Positions 9,791-19,093 of a DNA stretch of 36,745 nucleotides are shown here, one piece after another. Position numbers and translations under genes: made by a program. The notes beneath the pieces are model-generated. The model did not search any database. It saw nothing but the letters and a program-made list of their open reading frames with translations, and was not told where the DNA came from. Source of the DNA: an uncultured Sphingorhabdus sp. (GTDB lineage Bacteria > Pseudomonadota > Alphaproteobacteria > Sphingomonadales > Sphingomonadaceae); contig CALDZL010000078.1 in assembly GCA_937944295.1 (NCBI GenBank), forward strand, positions 1 to 36,745. Direction: 5' to 3'. Position 1 is the first letter of the stretch, and each line of letters opens with the position of its first letter.

Positions 9791-11002
9791 TCACCTTATA
9801 TTAAAACCGCGAATGATGCGCACATCTCCGTGCGAAACCTCTACCAAAGCAATTGGGTTTTCTGCTTCCCAAGCCAAGTGGAGACCATCTCCTGCGACCC
9901 CAGATAAGACACGGCCCTGTCGGATCGCTTTTGCCTGTACTGAGGAGAGGTGAAGTGCCGGGGTGTCGTCCAGCGCTGCCTCCATTGGCAAAATTATGTC
10001 TTTCAATGGCGCGCCTTTGCCGATTTCATTCAATTTGTCCAGTGAAATCGCATGTTGCAATGAAAAAGGGCCTGCTTTTATACGCCTCAGCATAGTTACG
10101 TGGCCAACGCTGCCAACGGCACGGGCAATATCACGTGCCAAGGAGCGTATATATGTGCCTTTGGAAACATGAGTGCACAGGGTAATTTGCGAGATTTTCT
10201 CAGCATCCGATCCTTCGACAGGCTCTGGACGAACGGCAGGGCTTTGTATTTCATCGTCATGCTGAACTTGGTTCAGCATCTTATTGTCATGTGATCCTGA
10301 AATAAATTCAGGATGACGGGTGGTAGTTTCAGAATTATTGTCGGCGGCTTCAGAATTACTGTTGGCGGATTCAGGGTTACGTTTGGTAATTACACTATGA
10401 CGGGCAGTAGTTTCAGGATGATGGATAGTGGCGTCAGGATGAGCAAGGCCAACTCCTTGGTCATTGAAGGTAATATTATCATGATGTGAGGTAGATTGAG
10501 AATAAAATAGCTGAACAATATTCAGATTAAAAATCGTGACATTGCGCCTCTTCATTGCGACATCAACGCCAGCACGCGCCAGATCGTAGGCGCGCTGCCC
10601 ATCAATTTTTAGCGCGCTATATTTGGGTGGAATCTGTTCAATATCACCTTTGAAATCAGCCAGAGCAGTTTCAATCTGCGCTAAGCTTGGCTTCACATCA
10701 GAGGTCTCGCTAACATTGCCCTCGCTATCCAATGTTTCGGTTTCCACGCCAAATTGGATAGTAAATTCATAAATCTTGCTCGCATCGAGCATGCGCCCGC
10801 ACAATTTTGTCGCTTCACCCAATGCTATCGGTAACACGCCCGTGGCCCGTGGATCGAGCGTACCGCCATGCCCAACTTTCAGCTTATCTTTGCCCTTACC
10901 CAAAAGCCCAGCCTCGCGCAAATTACGCTTCACCGCGCCAACAGCCTGTGTTGACCCCAGCTCAAGCGGTTTGTCCAATATGATCCAACCATGATATTTC
11001 AT
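9791..11002 (-). CDS. truB: tRNA pseudouridine-55 synthase TruB with a repeat-derived internal insert
   Basis: TruB makes pseudouridine 55 in the T loop of tRNAs. The catalytic motif [10 protein letters not shown] has nucleophile Asp at residue 50; GVETET...D near 85-92, [17 protein letters not shown] at 127-143 and [13 protein letters not shown] at 280-292 are also intact. At 403 aa it is about 100 residues longer than usual. The extra segment, roughly residues 169-268, is low-complexity, is not like other TruB proteins, and consists of translated repeats: seven 7-residue units (188-236), then a [16 protein letters not shown] palindromic element, then a RPEPVEGS element. The frame is open throughout and all catalytic motifs survive, so the enzyme is probably active with the insert as a surface loop. 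It starts 33 bp after rbfA. Confidence 0.95.
   Translation of the reverse strand: MKYHGWIILDKPLELGSTQAVGAVKRNLREAGLLGKGKDKLKVGHGGTLDPRATGVLPIALGEATKLCGRMLDASKIYEFTIQFGVETETLDSEGNVSETSDVKPSLAQIETALADFKGDIEQIPPKYSALKIDGQRAYDLARAGVDVAMKRRNVTIFNLNIVQLFYSQSTSHHDNITFNDQGVGLAHPDATIHHPETTARHSVITKRNPESANSNSEAADNNSETTTRHPEFISGSHDNKMLNQVQHDDEIQSPAVRPEPVEGSDAEKISQITLCTHVSKGTYIRSLARDIARAVGSVGHVTMLRRIKAGPFSLQHAISLDKLNEIGKGAPLKDIILPMEAALDDTPALHLSSVQAKAIRQGRVLSGVAGDGLHLAWEAENPIALVEVSHGDVRIIRGFNIR
10211..10236. repeat. Dispersed repeat element (RPEPVEG type)
   Basis: Contains TTCGACAGGCTCTGGACGAA, close to the common short repeat whose minus-strand translation reads VRPEPVEG. This sequence is familiar from intergenic repeats of many proteobacteria, notably sphingomonads. 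That recollection should be confirmed by a genome-wide count. Confidence 0.6.
10255..10317. repeat. Double-hairpin palindromic element (MLNQVQHD / HPEFISGS type)
   Basis: Two adjacent perfect hairpins: ATGCTGAAC-TTG-GTTCAGCAT (10259-10279, 9-bp stem) and ATCCTGAA-ATAAA-TTCAGGAT (10294-10314, 8-bp stem). The pair is flanked by TCGTCAT and ATGAC. Translated on the minus strand it gives HPEFISGS and MLNQVQHD, the recognisable read-through of a widespread alphaproteobacterial REP-like repeat. Here it lies inside the truB coding region. Confidence 0.75.
10295..10441. repeat. 21-bp tandem repeat array within truB
   Basis: Seven degenerate units with a period of 21 bp encode consecutive 7-residue units at TruB residues 188-236, for example [21 protein letters not shown] and HPEFISG. 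The last unit merges with the palindromic element, suggesting that one arm of it (TTCAGGATGAC...) was the seed of the expansion. Confidence 0.8.
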
Positions 11003-11035
11003 GCTTTAAGCATTACACTGGGTGCAATATTGACT

Positions 11036-11437
11036 TCAATCGTCAATTTCCAAATCACGCATGACTTTGGGATCATTAAGCAAGCTATCAATCCGTGCAA
11101 CTTCATCAAAGCTCTCATCGGCAAGAAATTTCAGTTTAGCCGCATATTTCATTTTGGTACGCGACGCGACTTCGCGTTGAAAAAATGCTGTGTTGGTGCG
11201 TAGTGCCTTTATTACGGCATCTTCATCGCTTCCCAATAAGGGTTTCACAAACACCTTAGCATGGCGCAAGTCGGGCGACATCCGTACTTCTGTGACGCTC
11301 ACATTATTACTGGAGAGTAATTCATCATGCACTTCACCGCGCAATAATAGCTCCGACAATATATGCCGTACTTGCTCGCCTACGCGAAGCAGCCGAACCG
11401 AACGCCCTTCAGGTGATGTATCATTAAACTTCGCCAT
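11036..11437 (-). CDS. rbfA: Ribosome-binding factor A
   Basis: 133-residue RbfA with the expected N-terminal [22 protein letters not shown] helix, [19 protein letters not shown] strands in the KH-like fold (about 45-65) and the Phe/Lys-rich helix leading to [20 protein letters not shown]. It binds the 30S subunit and aids late 16S rRNA maturation, including cold adaptation. The gene lies 10 bp after the thioesterase gene and 33 bp before truB, in the usual infB-rbfA-truB order except for the inserted thioesterase. Confidence 0.96.
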   Translation of the reverse strand: MAKFNDTSPEGRSVRLLRVGEQVRHILSELLLRGEVHDELLSSNNVSVTEVRMSPDLRHAKVFVKPLLGSDEDAVIKALRTNTAFFQREVASRTKMKYAAKLKFLADESFDEVARIDSLLNDPKVMRDLEIDD

Positions 11438-11447
11438 TGGACGTCCC

Positions 11448-11828
11448 TTACGGTATCTCGGTCAGCATTGCAGTTGAGGTTGATTTAACCAGCAAATTTC
11501 CATCTTCATCGAATAATTCACCCTCGATAAATGCCACATTACGGCCCAATTTCAATACTCTGCCTTTGCCGATTAATTTCCCAATAGGTACGGGTTTAAT
11601 ATAGCTCATATTCATATCAAGATTAAGCGGTAGCAATTTTCCTTGCGTCTCGGCCAACACTGCGCTTCCCATGATTTCATCCATAAAGCCGCCAATCAAA
11701 CCGCCCTGCACAACACCACGTGGGCTTTTGAAACTTTCTGGGGCGATGAATTCCATAGTCGCCATCCCATTTTCAAAAGAAATAGGCCTCGACTGCATTA
11801 AATTAGAAGAAGGTGATCCTATTGCCAA
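11448..11828 (-). CDS. PaaI-type hotdog-fold thioesterase between infB and rbfA
   Basis: 126-residue single hotdog domain of the PaaI/YbgC-like thioesterase superfamily. The segment [20 protein letters not shown] (residues 38-57) matches the HGG..D active-site helix, with Gln instead of the more common His before GG, and Asp51 as the likely general acid/base position. [34 protein letters not shown] forms the typical following strands. It would hydrolyse a small acyl- or aryl-CoA; the substrate is unknown. The start is uncertain: the frame opens with TTG at 11828, 17 bp after the infB stop, while ATG at residue 11 (11798) is an alternative. Co-transcription with infB and rbfA is implied by 10-17 bp gaps. 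Confidence 0.85.
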   Translation of the reverse strand: MAIGSPSSNLMQSRPISFENGMATMEFIAPESFKSPRGVVQGGLIGGFMDEIMGSAVLAETQGKLLPLNLDMNMSYIKPVPIGKLIGKGRVLKLGRNVAFIEGELFDEDGNLLVKSTSTAMLTEIP

Positions 11829-11845
11829 AAATTATTCCAATGCCC

Positions 11846-14332
11846 TTACAATATACGCTCGCGCTCTTCGGTTTCAAATACCTCCAGCACATCGCCAGCC
11901 TTAACATCATTGGTATCTTCCAAAACAACACCACATTCAAGCCCCGTACGTATTTCATCGACATTGTCTTTAAAGCGGCGCAATGAAGCGATAAGGGTTG
12001 AGCTGATAATCACATCATCGCGCGTTAGACGTGCATGAATGCCTTTCTTGATGTAACCATCCGTAACAAGCAATCCAGCGGCTTTATCTTTTTTGCCAGA
12101 TTTGAACACATCTTTAACCTCAGCACGGCCCACAACGGTTTCGATAATTTCTGGACCAAGCTCGCCCGCCATTTCTTTGCGAATATCTTCGGTTAGATGA
12201 TAAATCACATCAAAATATTTAAGGCGCACAGCTTCGCGCTTTAATATCTCGCGTGCCTTGCTGTTCGGACGGACATTGAATCCAATAATCGGCGCATTCG
12301 ATGCATTGGCCAAGATCACATCAGATTCGGTAATACCGCCGACTCCGCTATGCAGCACGCGCACCTTAATATCATCGGTAGATATTTTATTCAGCGCCGT
12401 CACAATCGCCTGCATAGAGCCTTGTACATCGGCCTTTACTACAACAGGATATTCCATCGCATTATTAGCTGATAGTGCAGAGAACATAGAGTCCACCGAT
12501 GCAGGGGCCATGGCTGTACGGGCTTTTTTCGCTTGCTCTTTACGATACAGCGCAACCTCACGCGCACGTTGATCATTCTCCACCACCGTGAGCATGTCAC
12601 CTGCAGAGGGAACCCCGCTAAGACCCAAAACTTCCACAGGTTGCGACGGGCCAGCCTCTTTTACTTGCTTGCCTTTATCATTGATAACAGCGCGAACTTT
12701 GCCCGATTCTTCGCCAACAACGAAAATATCACCACGCCGCAGAGTACCGCGCTTCACCAGCACAGTCGCAACCGCACCGCGCCCTTTATCAAGCTGCGCC
12801 TCAACCACAATGCCTTCCGCAGCCCGATCAGGATTAGCTTTGAGTTCCATTAATTCAGACTGTAATGCTAGTTTTTCCAACAATTCATCCAAATTTATTT
12901 TCTTGAGCGCAGAAACCTCAACATCTTGAACTTCACCACCCATTTGTTCAACAATGATTTCATGTTCTAGTAAACGCTCGCGCACTTTTTGTGGTTTGGC
13001 GCCTTCTTTATCGATTTTATTGATCGCTATGATCATTGGCACTTTCGCTGCTTTACAATGATTAATGGCCTCTATGGTTTGCGGCATTAATCCATCATCC
13101 GCTGCTACAACCAAAATCACAATATCAGTGACCATAGCACCGCGCTGGCGCATTTCAGTAAAGGCCTCATGCCCTGGCGTATCAAGGAAAGTGATTATAT
13201 CACCAGCCTTCGTCTTGACCTGATAAGCCCCAATATGCTGAGTGATACCACCCGCTTCACCAGCTGCAACATCGGCACCTCGTAGTGCATCAAGCAAACT
13301 CGTCTTACCATGGTCAACATGTCCCATAACGGCCACGACGGGCGCACGTGGTTTTAATGTGTCTTCTGGATCAATGTCGGTTTCAACATTAATTTCAACA
13401 TCCGATTCAGATATACGGCTAATGGTATGGCCAAATTCTTCGACCAATAATTCTGCCGTATCTTGATCGATAGTCTGGTTAACCGTCACCATCATATCCA
13501 TGTTAAACAGAGCCTTGACTAATTCAGCACCCTTTTCACCCATACGCTTGGCAAGCTCTTGGACCGTTATAGCCTCTGGAACTTTTACATCGCGCACTTT
13601 TTTGACTTGCGGCTCTCTTGATCCCCCGCTCGATTGTGCGCGTTTTTCCTTTTCACGTGCACGTTTAAGTGCTGCCAATGAACGTGCTCTTGCACCATCA
13701 TCCTCATTCAAGGCACGGCTGACAGTCAACTTACCAGACTGTCGGCGATCATTGCGATCACGCGATGGACGGCTTGGTTTTTTATCTTCACGCACAGGGC
13801 GCGCAGGTGATTCCACTGGCGAGAATTTACGCGGCGGAGGCGGCGCTACCTTAGCTGCTTTCTTAGGAGCCTCTTGTTTAGGGGCAGGAACAGCTTTTTC
13901 TATTGGAGTAGCTTTTGCTTCATTCTCTTCTTCAAACTGTTTTGCTTCCGCACGCTTTTTATTCTCTTCTTCGCGCTGCTTTTTCTGCTCTTCCTCGCGA
14001 CGGCGCGTTTCTTCTAATATATTAAGGCGCGACTCCTCTGCTTCCCGCAGCAATTTGGCCTGTCGCTCTTGACGTGACATATTCTCATCAACAGCGCTCT
14101 TACGTTTTGGTGCAGGCTTTTCTGCTACTGGCGGCGGAGGCGGCGGAGCTGCTACTTCTGGTTCAGGCACATAACCTGGCTTACCCACCAATTTACGCCG
14201 CTTGACCTCAACGACTACTTTATTGGTACGGCCATGGCTGAACGTCTGTTTAACTTCGCCAGAATCAACTGCACGTTTCAAACCCAATGGTTTGCGCGTT
14301 AGCTTTGGCTTTTCTTGTTTATCATCACTCAT
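11846..14332 (-). CDS. infB: Translation initiation factor IF-2
   Basis: 828-residue IF-2, the GTPase that places initiator tRNA on the ribosome. The N-terminal 240 residues are charged and low-complexity (Pro-rich stretch at 61-70, Glu/Lys/Arg-rich coil at 86-140), typical of long alphaproteobacterial forms. The IF2_N motif is at about 250-310. The GTPase has G1 GHVDHGKT at 337-344, G3 DTPGH at 384-388 and G4 NKID at 438-441. Domains II, III and IV (fMet-tRNA binding) follow. It starts 9 bp after ylxR in the nusA-infB operon. Confidence 0.98.
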   Translation of the reverse strand: MSDDKQEKPKLTRKPLGLKRAVDSGEVKQTFSHGRTNKVVVEVKRRKLVGKPGYVPEPEVAAPPPPPPVAEKPAPKRKSAVDENMSRQERQAKLLREAEESRLNILEETRRREEEQKKQREEENKKRAEAKQFEEENEAKATPIEKAVPAPKQEAPKKAAKVAPPPPRKFSPVESPARPVREDKKPSRPSRDRNDRRQSGKLTVSRALNEDDGARARSLAALKRAREKEKRAQSSGGSREPQVKKVRDVKVPEAITVQELAKRMGEKGAELVKALFNMDMMVTVNQTIDQDTAELLVEEFGHTISRISESDVEINVETDIDPEDTLKPRAPVVAVMGHVDHGKTSLLDALRGADVAAGEAGGITQHIGAYQVKTKAGDIITFLDTPGHEAFTEMRQRGAMVTDIVILVVAADDGLMPQTIEAINHCKAAKVPMIIAINKIDKEGAKPQKVRERLLEHEIIVEQMGGEVQDVEVSALKKINLDELLEKLALQSELMELKANPDRAAEGIVVEAQLDKGRGAVATVLVKRGTLRRGDIFVVGEESGKVRAVINDKGKQVKEAGPSQPVEVLGLSGVPSAGDMLTVVENDQRAREVALYRKEQAKKARTAMAPASVDSMFSALSANNAMEYPVVVKADVQGSMQAIVTALNKISTDDIKVRVLHSGVGGITESDVILANASNAPIIGFNVRPNSKAREILKREAVRLKYFDVIYHLTEDIRKEMAGELGPEIIETVVGRAEVKDVFKSGKKDKAAGLLVTDGYIKKGIHARLTRDDVIISSTLIASLRRFKDNVDEIRTGLECGVVLEDTNDVKAGDVLEVFETEERERIL

Positions 14333-14341
14333 CGAACAGAC

Positions 14342-15049
14342 CTAATCCCTTATTTCTTGATTGGCAGGTGATGCATCAACATCATACTCCAATCCATGGT
14401 TATCTGGAGTAATAGAACATCCAGTAAAATTTATCCAGCGGCGAAGATGATGCTCCAAACGCTGGGCTGCTTTTTTGTCATTAATCCCTATGTGCACAGC
14501 ATTTTCTTTGCCCAATGCCGCCGATATTGCGTTACGGTCTGCTGGGATTATAGTACCTTGCATACCGCTACCCTCTTTATCGCTGCCAACACGCCATGCT
14601 TGATCTAATTTTTTCCGGCCATCTTCGCTAGCGTCGTTAGAATGATAAAGCGCATATATTTGACCACTACGCGCCGCTGCACTTATTTTTTCAGAACCCG
14701 TAAGCACATATCCACCGCGCGATTCTAACCCAAAGCGATTCAAAACAGCATATTTCAGTTCTGATAAGATTTTATCAGACAAATCATCTGCAAACGAGAA
14801 CGATGCACCCTTATAAGCGCGCGCCAATGCACCGCGTAATTTACCATTCTTAATCGCCTCACAAATAGCATCCGCATCAACGCCAATCCACGCCCCACGC
14901 CCTGGCGCCTTGGCCCTAACATCAGGAGCAACCATACCTTCAGGATTAATGGCAAGCCTAATGAGCGCCTCTGGGGGCGCTCGATCGCCTGTCAAAATAC
15001 ACCGCCTTACAGGAGTATTTGAGGTCTCATTGAGAGGTTTCCGCAGCAA
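14342..15049 (-). CDS. ylxR: YlxR/DUF448 RNA-binding protein with C-terminal L7Ae-like domain
   Basis: 235 residues. The N-terminal DUF448 domain (about 13-95) has RRCILTGDRAPPEALIRLA and the GRGAWIG motif (residues 51-57). The C-terminal half (about 110-205) resembles an L7Ae-like fold, with SGQIYALYHSNDASEDGRKKLDQ. Alphaproteobacterial homologues have this two-domain form, usually listed as an RNA-binding protein between nusA and infB. Its start is a TTG codon (15049) preceded by GAGGA, and the first 23 bp overlap the end of nusA, which suggests translational coupling. The exact role is unsettled; nucleic acid binding linked to transcription or translation is the family view. Confidence 0.9.
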   Translation of the reverse strand: MLRKPLNETSNTPVRRCILTGDRAPPEALIRLAINPEGMVAPDVRAKAPGRGAWIGVDADAICEAIKNGKLRGALARAYKGASFSFADDLSDKILSELKYAVLNRFGLESRGGYVLTGSEKISAAARSGQIYALYHSNDASEDGRKKLDQAWRVGSDKEGSGMQGTIIPADRNAISAALGKENAVHIGINDKKAAQRLEHHLRRWINFTGCSITPDNHGLEYDVDASPANQEIRD

Positions 15050-16670
15050 CGGCGTCCTCCTCAGTTTTTGGCTCAGTTTTTGGCTCAGTTAATGGTTCAT
15101 CCTCGAACCAATGCGCACGCGCGGCCATTATTATCTCATTGCCCTGCTCTTCAGTTAACGCATAAACAGCCAAAATACCTGGATTATCGTCAACTTTATT
15201 ACGGTCATTACGGCGATCATTACGCTTTTGCGGCGGGCGCGCTTTTTGAATAAGCTCATCAGTGGCTAAATCAGCCAGATCGTCCAATGTCTTAATTCCC
15301 GCCTTACCCAAATCAACCAACATACCTTCGGTAAGATGCGGCAGTTCGGCCAAATCATCCTCAACGCCCATTTCTTTACGCTCAGTCTTTGATGCCTCCT
15401 CACGACGTTCTAGCGCCTCGGTAGCACGGCTTTGGAGCTCAGCTACCAGCTCTTCGTCAAAGCCTTCGATCGTACCAAGCTCCTCAGGCGCAACATAAGC
15501 AACTTCTTCAAGCTCGCTAAATCCTTCGGCCACCAATAACTGTGACAATGTTTCATCAACATCCAATTCAGTTTGGAACATATCACTGCGTTCCATAAAT
15601 TCTTTCTGGCGCTTCTCGCTCGATTCCGCTTCGGTCATAATATCAATCGCACGGCCCGTTAATTGGCTCGCAAGGCGAACATTTTGTCCGCGCCGTCCAA
15701 TAGCTAAGCTTAACTGATCATCAGGCACCACCACTTCAATACGGTTTTCATCTTCATCAATGACCACACGGCTTACCGTTGCGGGCTGCAAGGCATTCAC
15801 AATAAAGGTTGCAGTATCTTCGGACCAAGGAATAATGTCGATTTTCTCGCCCTGCATTTCCTGCACAACGGCTTGAACACGGCTGCCCTTCATACCAACG
15901 CAAGCCCCAACTGGATCGATCGAGGTATCATGGCTAATCACACCAATTTTTGCACGACTTCCTGGATCACGCGCAGCGGCTTTAATCTCAATAATACCAT
16001 CATAAATTTCGGGCACTTCTTGCGTAAATAATTTGCGCATAAAATCTGGGTGCGCACGACTCAATAAAATTTGCGGCCCTCGATTTTCACGCTGTACCTT
16101 GGTAATAATTGCCCGCACACGATCATTAGAGCGCAGCACTTCGCGCGGAATTTGTTGATCGCGGCGAATAACCCCTTCTGCACGGCCAAGGTCAACAACA
16201 ACATGGCCAAATTCAACCGATTTAACAACGCCTGTAATCACTTCATTGACGCGGTCTTTATATTCATTAAATTGACGCTCACGTTCTGCATCGCGAACTT
16301 TTTGGAAAATAACCTGTTTCGCGGATTGCGCATCAATGCGTCCCAAATCAACAGGTGGCAATGGATCAATGATAAAATCACCAAGTTTGGCATCTTTTTC
16401 AAGTTTTTTACCTTGCTTCAAATCAACTTGTTTAAAATGGTCCTCTACCTCTTCAACAACTTCTACAACGCGCCATAAACGTAAATCGCCCGTTTCCGTA
16501 TCCAGTTTCGCACGAATATCATTTTCTGCACCATAGCGCGCCCGTGCAGCGCGTTGAATAGCTTCTTCCAGAGCTTCAACAACAATTGACTTATCAATCA
16601 TCTTCTCACTCGCAACTGCATTAGCAATTGCTAAAAGTTCAGCTTTATTAGCAGAAATGGGACTGGCCAT
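15027..16670 (-). CDS. nusA: Transcription termination/antitermination factor NusA
   Basis: 547 aa. N-terminal RNAP-binding domain (about 1-125), S1 domain (EVITGVVKSVEFGHVVVDLGRAEGVI), two KH domains including the IGVISHDTSIDPVGACVGMKGSRV motif and the SLAIGRRGQNVRLAS segment, then C-terminal helix-hairpin-helix/acidic repeats (from about 365) and a charged tail ending in EPKTEPKTE-like repeats. NusA modulates pausing, termination and antitermination. It starts 3 bp after rimP and overlaps ylxR. Confidence 0.98.
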   Translation of the reverse strand: MASPISANKAELLAIANAVASEKMIDKSIVVEALEEAIQRAARARYGAENDIRAKLDTETGDLRLWRVVEVVEEVEDHFKQVDLKQGKKLEKDAKLGDFIIDPLPPVDLGRIDAQSAKQVIFQKVRDAERERQFNEYKDRVNEVITGVVKSVEFGHVVVDLGRAEGVIRRDQQIPREVLRSNDRVRAIITKVQRENRGPQILLSRAHPDFMRKLFTQEVPEIYDGIIEIKAAARDPGSRAKIGVISHDTSIDPVGACVGMKGSRVQAVVQEMQGEKIDIIPWSEDTATFIVNALQPATVSRVVIDEDENRIEVVVPDDQLSLAIGRRGQNVRLASQLTGRAIDIMTEAESSEKRQKEFMERSDMFQTELDVDETLSQLLVAEGFSELEEVAYVAPEELGTIEGFDEELVAELQSRATEALERREEASKTERKEMGVEDDLAELPHLTEGMLVDLGKAGIKTLDDLADLATDELIQKARPPQKRNDRRNDRNKVDDNPGILAVYALTEEQGNEIIMAARAHWFEDEPLTEPKTEPKTEEDAVAAETSQ

Positions 16671-16673
16671 CTT

Positions 16674-17207
16674 CTATTCTTCCTTATCGTCATGTTCTAC
16701 GACATCAACACCATCGCTTATCAATGGGGCAGTTGCCGCAATTAATCTATCTGTCAAGAGAAGCTTTGCATTATCTACATTATTATAGGAAAATTCAAAG
16801 TCTCCAAATTTACGGTCTTCAAAGCTAATTTGATTGCCAATCACGCTGGCAATGCTACCGCGCAACTTTTTGCGATCTTTGACCGCATCAATCAAAACTA
16901 TGCGCGCTTCATGACCCGCCCAGTCAGCAAAATCACTTAATCGAGTGAGAGGACGGTCTATTCCTGGCGAGCTAACTTCTAATCGATACGCTTCTTCTAT
17001 GGGATCTAATTCATCGAATTTTTCCGATATCCGCCGTGATAAAGCCGCGCAATCTTCTATCACCAATTGGCGCGTGTCGGGACGTTCTGCCATAATCTGC
17101 AACGACAGGTCATCATCTTTGCCCATCCATTGAACCCGCACAAGATCGAAACCCAAGGCTTTTGCTTCGGGTTCAATCAATGCTGTTAATTGTTCAATAT
17201 CGCTCAC
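16674..17207 (-). CDS. rimP: Ribosome maturation factor RimP
   Basis: 177-residue RimP, needed for 30S maturation. The N-terminal alpha/beta domain contains LGFDLVRVQW near residues 18-27, and the EAYRLEVSSPGIDRPL motif (about 71-86) is diagnostic. A C-terminal SH3-like domain follows. The start is GTG at 17207, with AAGGA 9 nt upstream; no in-frame ATG exists nearby. It is the first gene of the rimP-nusA-ylxR-infB cluster, and the promoter must lie in 17208-17480, opposite the sugar dehydrogenase gene. Confidence 0.96.
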   Translation of the reverse strand: MSDIEQLTALIEPEAKALGFDLVRVQWMGKDDDLSLQIMAERPDTRQLVIEDCAALSRRISEKFDELDPIEEAYRLEVSSPGIDRPLTRLSDFADWAGHEARIVLIDAVKDRKKLRGSIASVIGNQISFEDRKFGDFEFSYNNVDNAKLLLTDRLIAATAPLISDGVDVVEHDDKEE

Positions 17208-17327
17208 GTCATTCCTTTTATACAGCCATCATATTCAATACTATTTGTGCTAGCCCCTTAACGCTAGCCCATCAAACATTCATAATGTTGGGATGAAAGC
17301 TGGTTATGTTATATTTATAATATTTGC

Positions 17328-17360
17328 AAGTTGTAAGTTGTAAGTTGTAAGTTGTAAGTT
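17328..17360. repeat. 7-bp tandem repeat (AAGTTGT), 4.7 copies
   Basis: Four perfect copies and a partial fifth of AAGTTGT lie in the 286-bp divergent spacer between rimP and the sugar dehydrogenase gene. The rest of the spacer shows no gene; it must hold both promoters, but I see no convincing -35/-10 pair. Confidence 0.9.
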
Positions 17361-17493
17361 TAGTTGTGTCTTTACTGAGAGTAATTATATTTCATAATCA
17401 CAGCTTATGATTGCGTTACATCAACAATCTCCCTATAAATTAATATGCATAGATTTAAATCAATATAGGCAATTTATATCTACAGGAGATGTC

Positions 17494-18645
17494 ATGATAA
17501 ACTTATCTAGGGTCAGCTTAATTTGTTCCTTATCAATATTGGCCTTCATCACCTATGGTTGCAGTAATGGAAATGCCAACGCATCCAGTGCGACCGCAAA
17601 ACCCGTAAATGGGTTTAACATCGAAGACATTGCCAATTTCAATGAACCATGGGCTATGACATTTCTGCCTGGTGAATCAGCTAAAGCGCTCATCACAGAA
17701 AAAGGCGGCAAATTATTTTTATTTGAGGAGGGCCGTGAAGCCATTCAGATAGCAGGCGTTCCAACAGTAGATTATGGCGGACAGGGGGGGTTAGGAGATG
17801 TAGTACTTTCTCCTAATTTTGAAAATGATTCTATAGTCTATCTTAGCTGGGCAGAGGCTGGCGATAATAATACACGCGGCGCAGTCGTTGGACGCGCAAA
17901 ATTAAATATGAATGATAGCAATAGCCTAGAAAATATGGAAATCATATGGACACAATTTCCAAAAGTAACAGGGCGTGGCCATTATTCGTATCGAATCGCA
18001 TTCTCACCCAATGGCAAATATTTATTCATTGGTTCAGGCGAGAGGCAGAAATTTGATCCATCGCAAGATATGGATAGCAATATGGGTAAAATTGTTCGCC
18101 TATACCCCGATGGCTCTATACCCAAAGACAATCCATTTTACACCGAAGGCAATGCAATACGTTCGCAAATATGGTCCTTGGGCCACCGTAATATATTGGG
18201 CTTAGCCTTTGACTCACAAGGGCAACTTTGGAATCAAGAAATGGGTCCTGCGCATGGTGATGAGGTTAATCTGGTTAAAGCCAAGGCCAATTATGGCTAT
18301 CCTATTGTATCAAACGGCAATCACTATAATGGCGATGATATTCCCGACCATAGCGAAGGTGATGGCTTTGAAGCACCCAAAGTATTTTGGAATCCAACCT
18401 TAGCGCCCAGTGGGTTAATCGCCTACACTGGTGATATGTTCCCCGAATGGAAAGGATCATTGATGCTCGGCGGCCTAGCTGGACAAGCTTTGGTCCGCCT
18501 CAAAATTGATGGTGAGAAGCTTACGAAAGCTGATAAATGGCCTATGGAAGCGCGCATCAGAGAGGTTGAACAAGGACCTGATGGTGCGCTTTGGCTATTA
18601 GAAGATGGTAACGGCGGAAAATTGCGCAAATTAACGCCCAAATAA
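17494..18645 (+). CDS. PQQ-dependent aldose sugar dehydrogenase family protein (secreted or lipoprotein)
   Basis: 383 residues from ATG 17494, which has AGGAG 5 nt upstream; a longer reading from 17407 lacks such a site and would bury the signal sequence. Residues 1-22 form a signal with ITYGC, possibly a non-canonical lipobox. The rest is a glucose/sorbosone dehydrogenase-type six-bladed propeller: GHRNILGLAFDSQGQLW, then an E-MGPAHGDEVN segment and NYGYP, and TLAPSGLIAYTG near the end, matching soluble aldose sugar dehydrogenases (YliI/Asd type). It would oxidise aldoses in the periplasm using PQQ. No PQQ synthesis genes are in the window. It is divergent from rimP and convergent with the 18672 gene. 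Confidence 0.87.
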   Translation: MINLSRVSLICSLSILAFITYGCSNGNANASSATAKPVNGFNIEDIANFNEPWAMTFLPGESAKALITEKGGKLFLFEEGREAIQIAGVPTVDYGGQGGLGDVVLSPNFENDSIVYLSWAEAGDNNTRGAVVGRAKLNMNDSNSLENMEIIWTQFPKVTGRGHYSYRIAFSPNGKYLFIGSGERQKFDPSQDMDSNMGKIVRLYPDGSIPKDNPFYTEGNAIRSQIWSLGHRNILGLAFDSQGQLWNQEMGPAHGDEVNLVKAKANYGYPIVSNGNHYNGDDIPDHSEGDGFEAPKVFWNPTLAPSGLIAYTGDMFPEWKGSLMLGGLAGQALVRLKIDGEKLTKADKWPMEARIREVEQGPDGALWLLEDGNGGKLRKLTPK

Positions 18646-18671
18646 AGCGAAATTCTAATTGCTACCCTGCA

Positions 18672-19085
18672 TTATGACAGATCATTGGACCTAATAATAC
18701 CAGTTAAGGCAAGTGAAAACCCAATCACCGTCCACGCAAAAAATAGACTCACAAATATCATCACAATGGACTCAACATTATTCGTATTAACACGATATTC
18801 TTGAAAATATAAAAAGAAAGACATCCAAAACATAGCGCAAGCAAACCCCCATCCGCCTGTTAATAGTCCAACGCAGCGCATATTATTAGCATTCGCTCCC
18901 TTTCTAGTTTGACGAAACCAATCCATTGCTCCCGAAAATACAAGTGCGCAAGCAACATAATCAATAATCCAGAACGCAGGGTTGCTCCAATCCCCCCAAT
19001 TATGAGCAGTTTCAGCAATAGCCAAAACAGGTGCAAATATTACACCCAGATATGCAGATATATTCAATAATATATTTTTATTCAT
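18672..19085 (-). CDS. Small four-helix membrane protein, unknown function
   Basis: 137 residues with hydrophobic segments at about 7-24, 37-53, 70-92 and 105-128. A WGDWSNPAFWIIDY motif lies between the first two. I do not recognise a named family with confidence. It lies 8 bp downstream of the DUF1499 gene on the same strand, so they are probably co-expressed. No cysteine- or histidine-rich centre is seen. Confidence 0.65.
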   Translation of the reverse strand: MNKNILLNISAYLGVIFAPVLAIAETAHNWGDWSNPAFWIIDYVACALVFSGAMDWFRQTRKGANANNMRCVGLLTGGWGFACAMFWMSFFLYFQEYRVNTNNVESIVMIFVSLFFAWTVIGFSLALTGIIRSNDLS

Positions 19086-19093
19086 AATCTTTC

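Larger units (their letters stand above)
10199..10498. repeat. Repeat-derived insertion inside truB
   Basis: About 300 bp, in frame within truB, with base composition and codons unlike the flanking enzyme sequence. It contains at least two palindromic elements and a 21-bp tandem array, annotated separately. The boundaries are estimated from where TruB family similarity stops (near FNLNIVQL) and resumes (near [13 protein letters not shown]). Confidence 0.85.

Noticed and set aside
9777-9794. GTG start extending rpsO by six codons
   Set aside because: Overlaps the truB stop, lacks a ribosome site and extends beyond the conserved S15 N-terminus.
10100-10294. Frame on the plus strand with [11 protein letters not shown] in the truB insert
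   Set aside because: It is simply the other-strand translation of the palindromic repeat, as expected for a palindrome.
13500-14072. 190-codon frame opposite the infB N-terminal region
   Set aside because: Antisense of the low-complexity Lys/Glu/Arg-rich IF-2 segment; composition (Ser/Phe/Arg) is an artefact.
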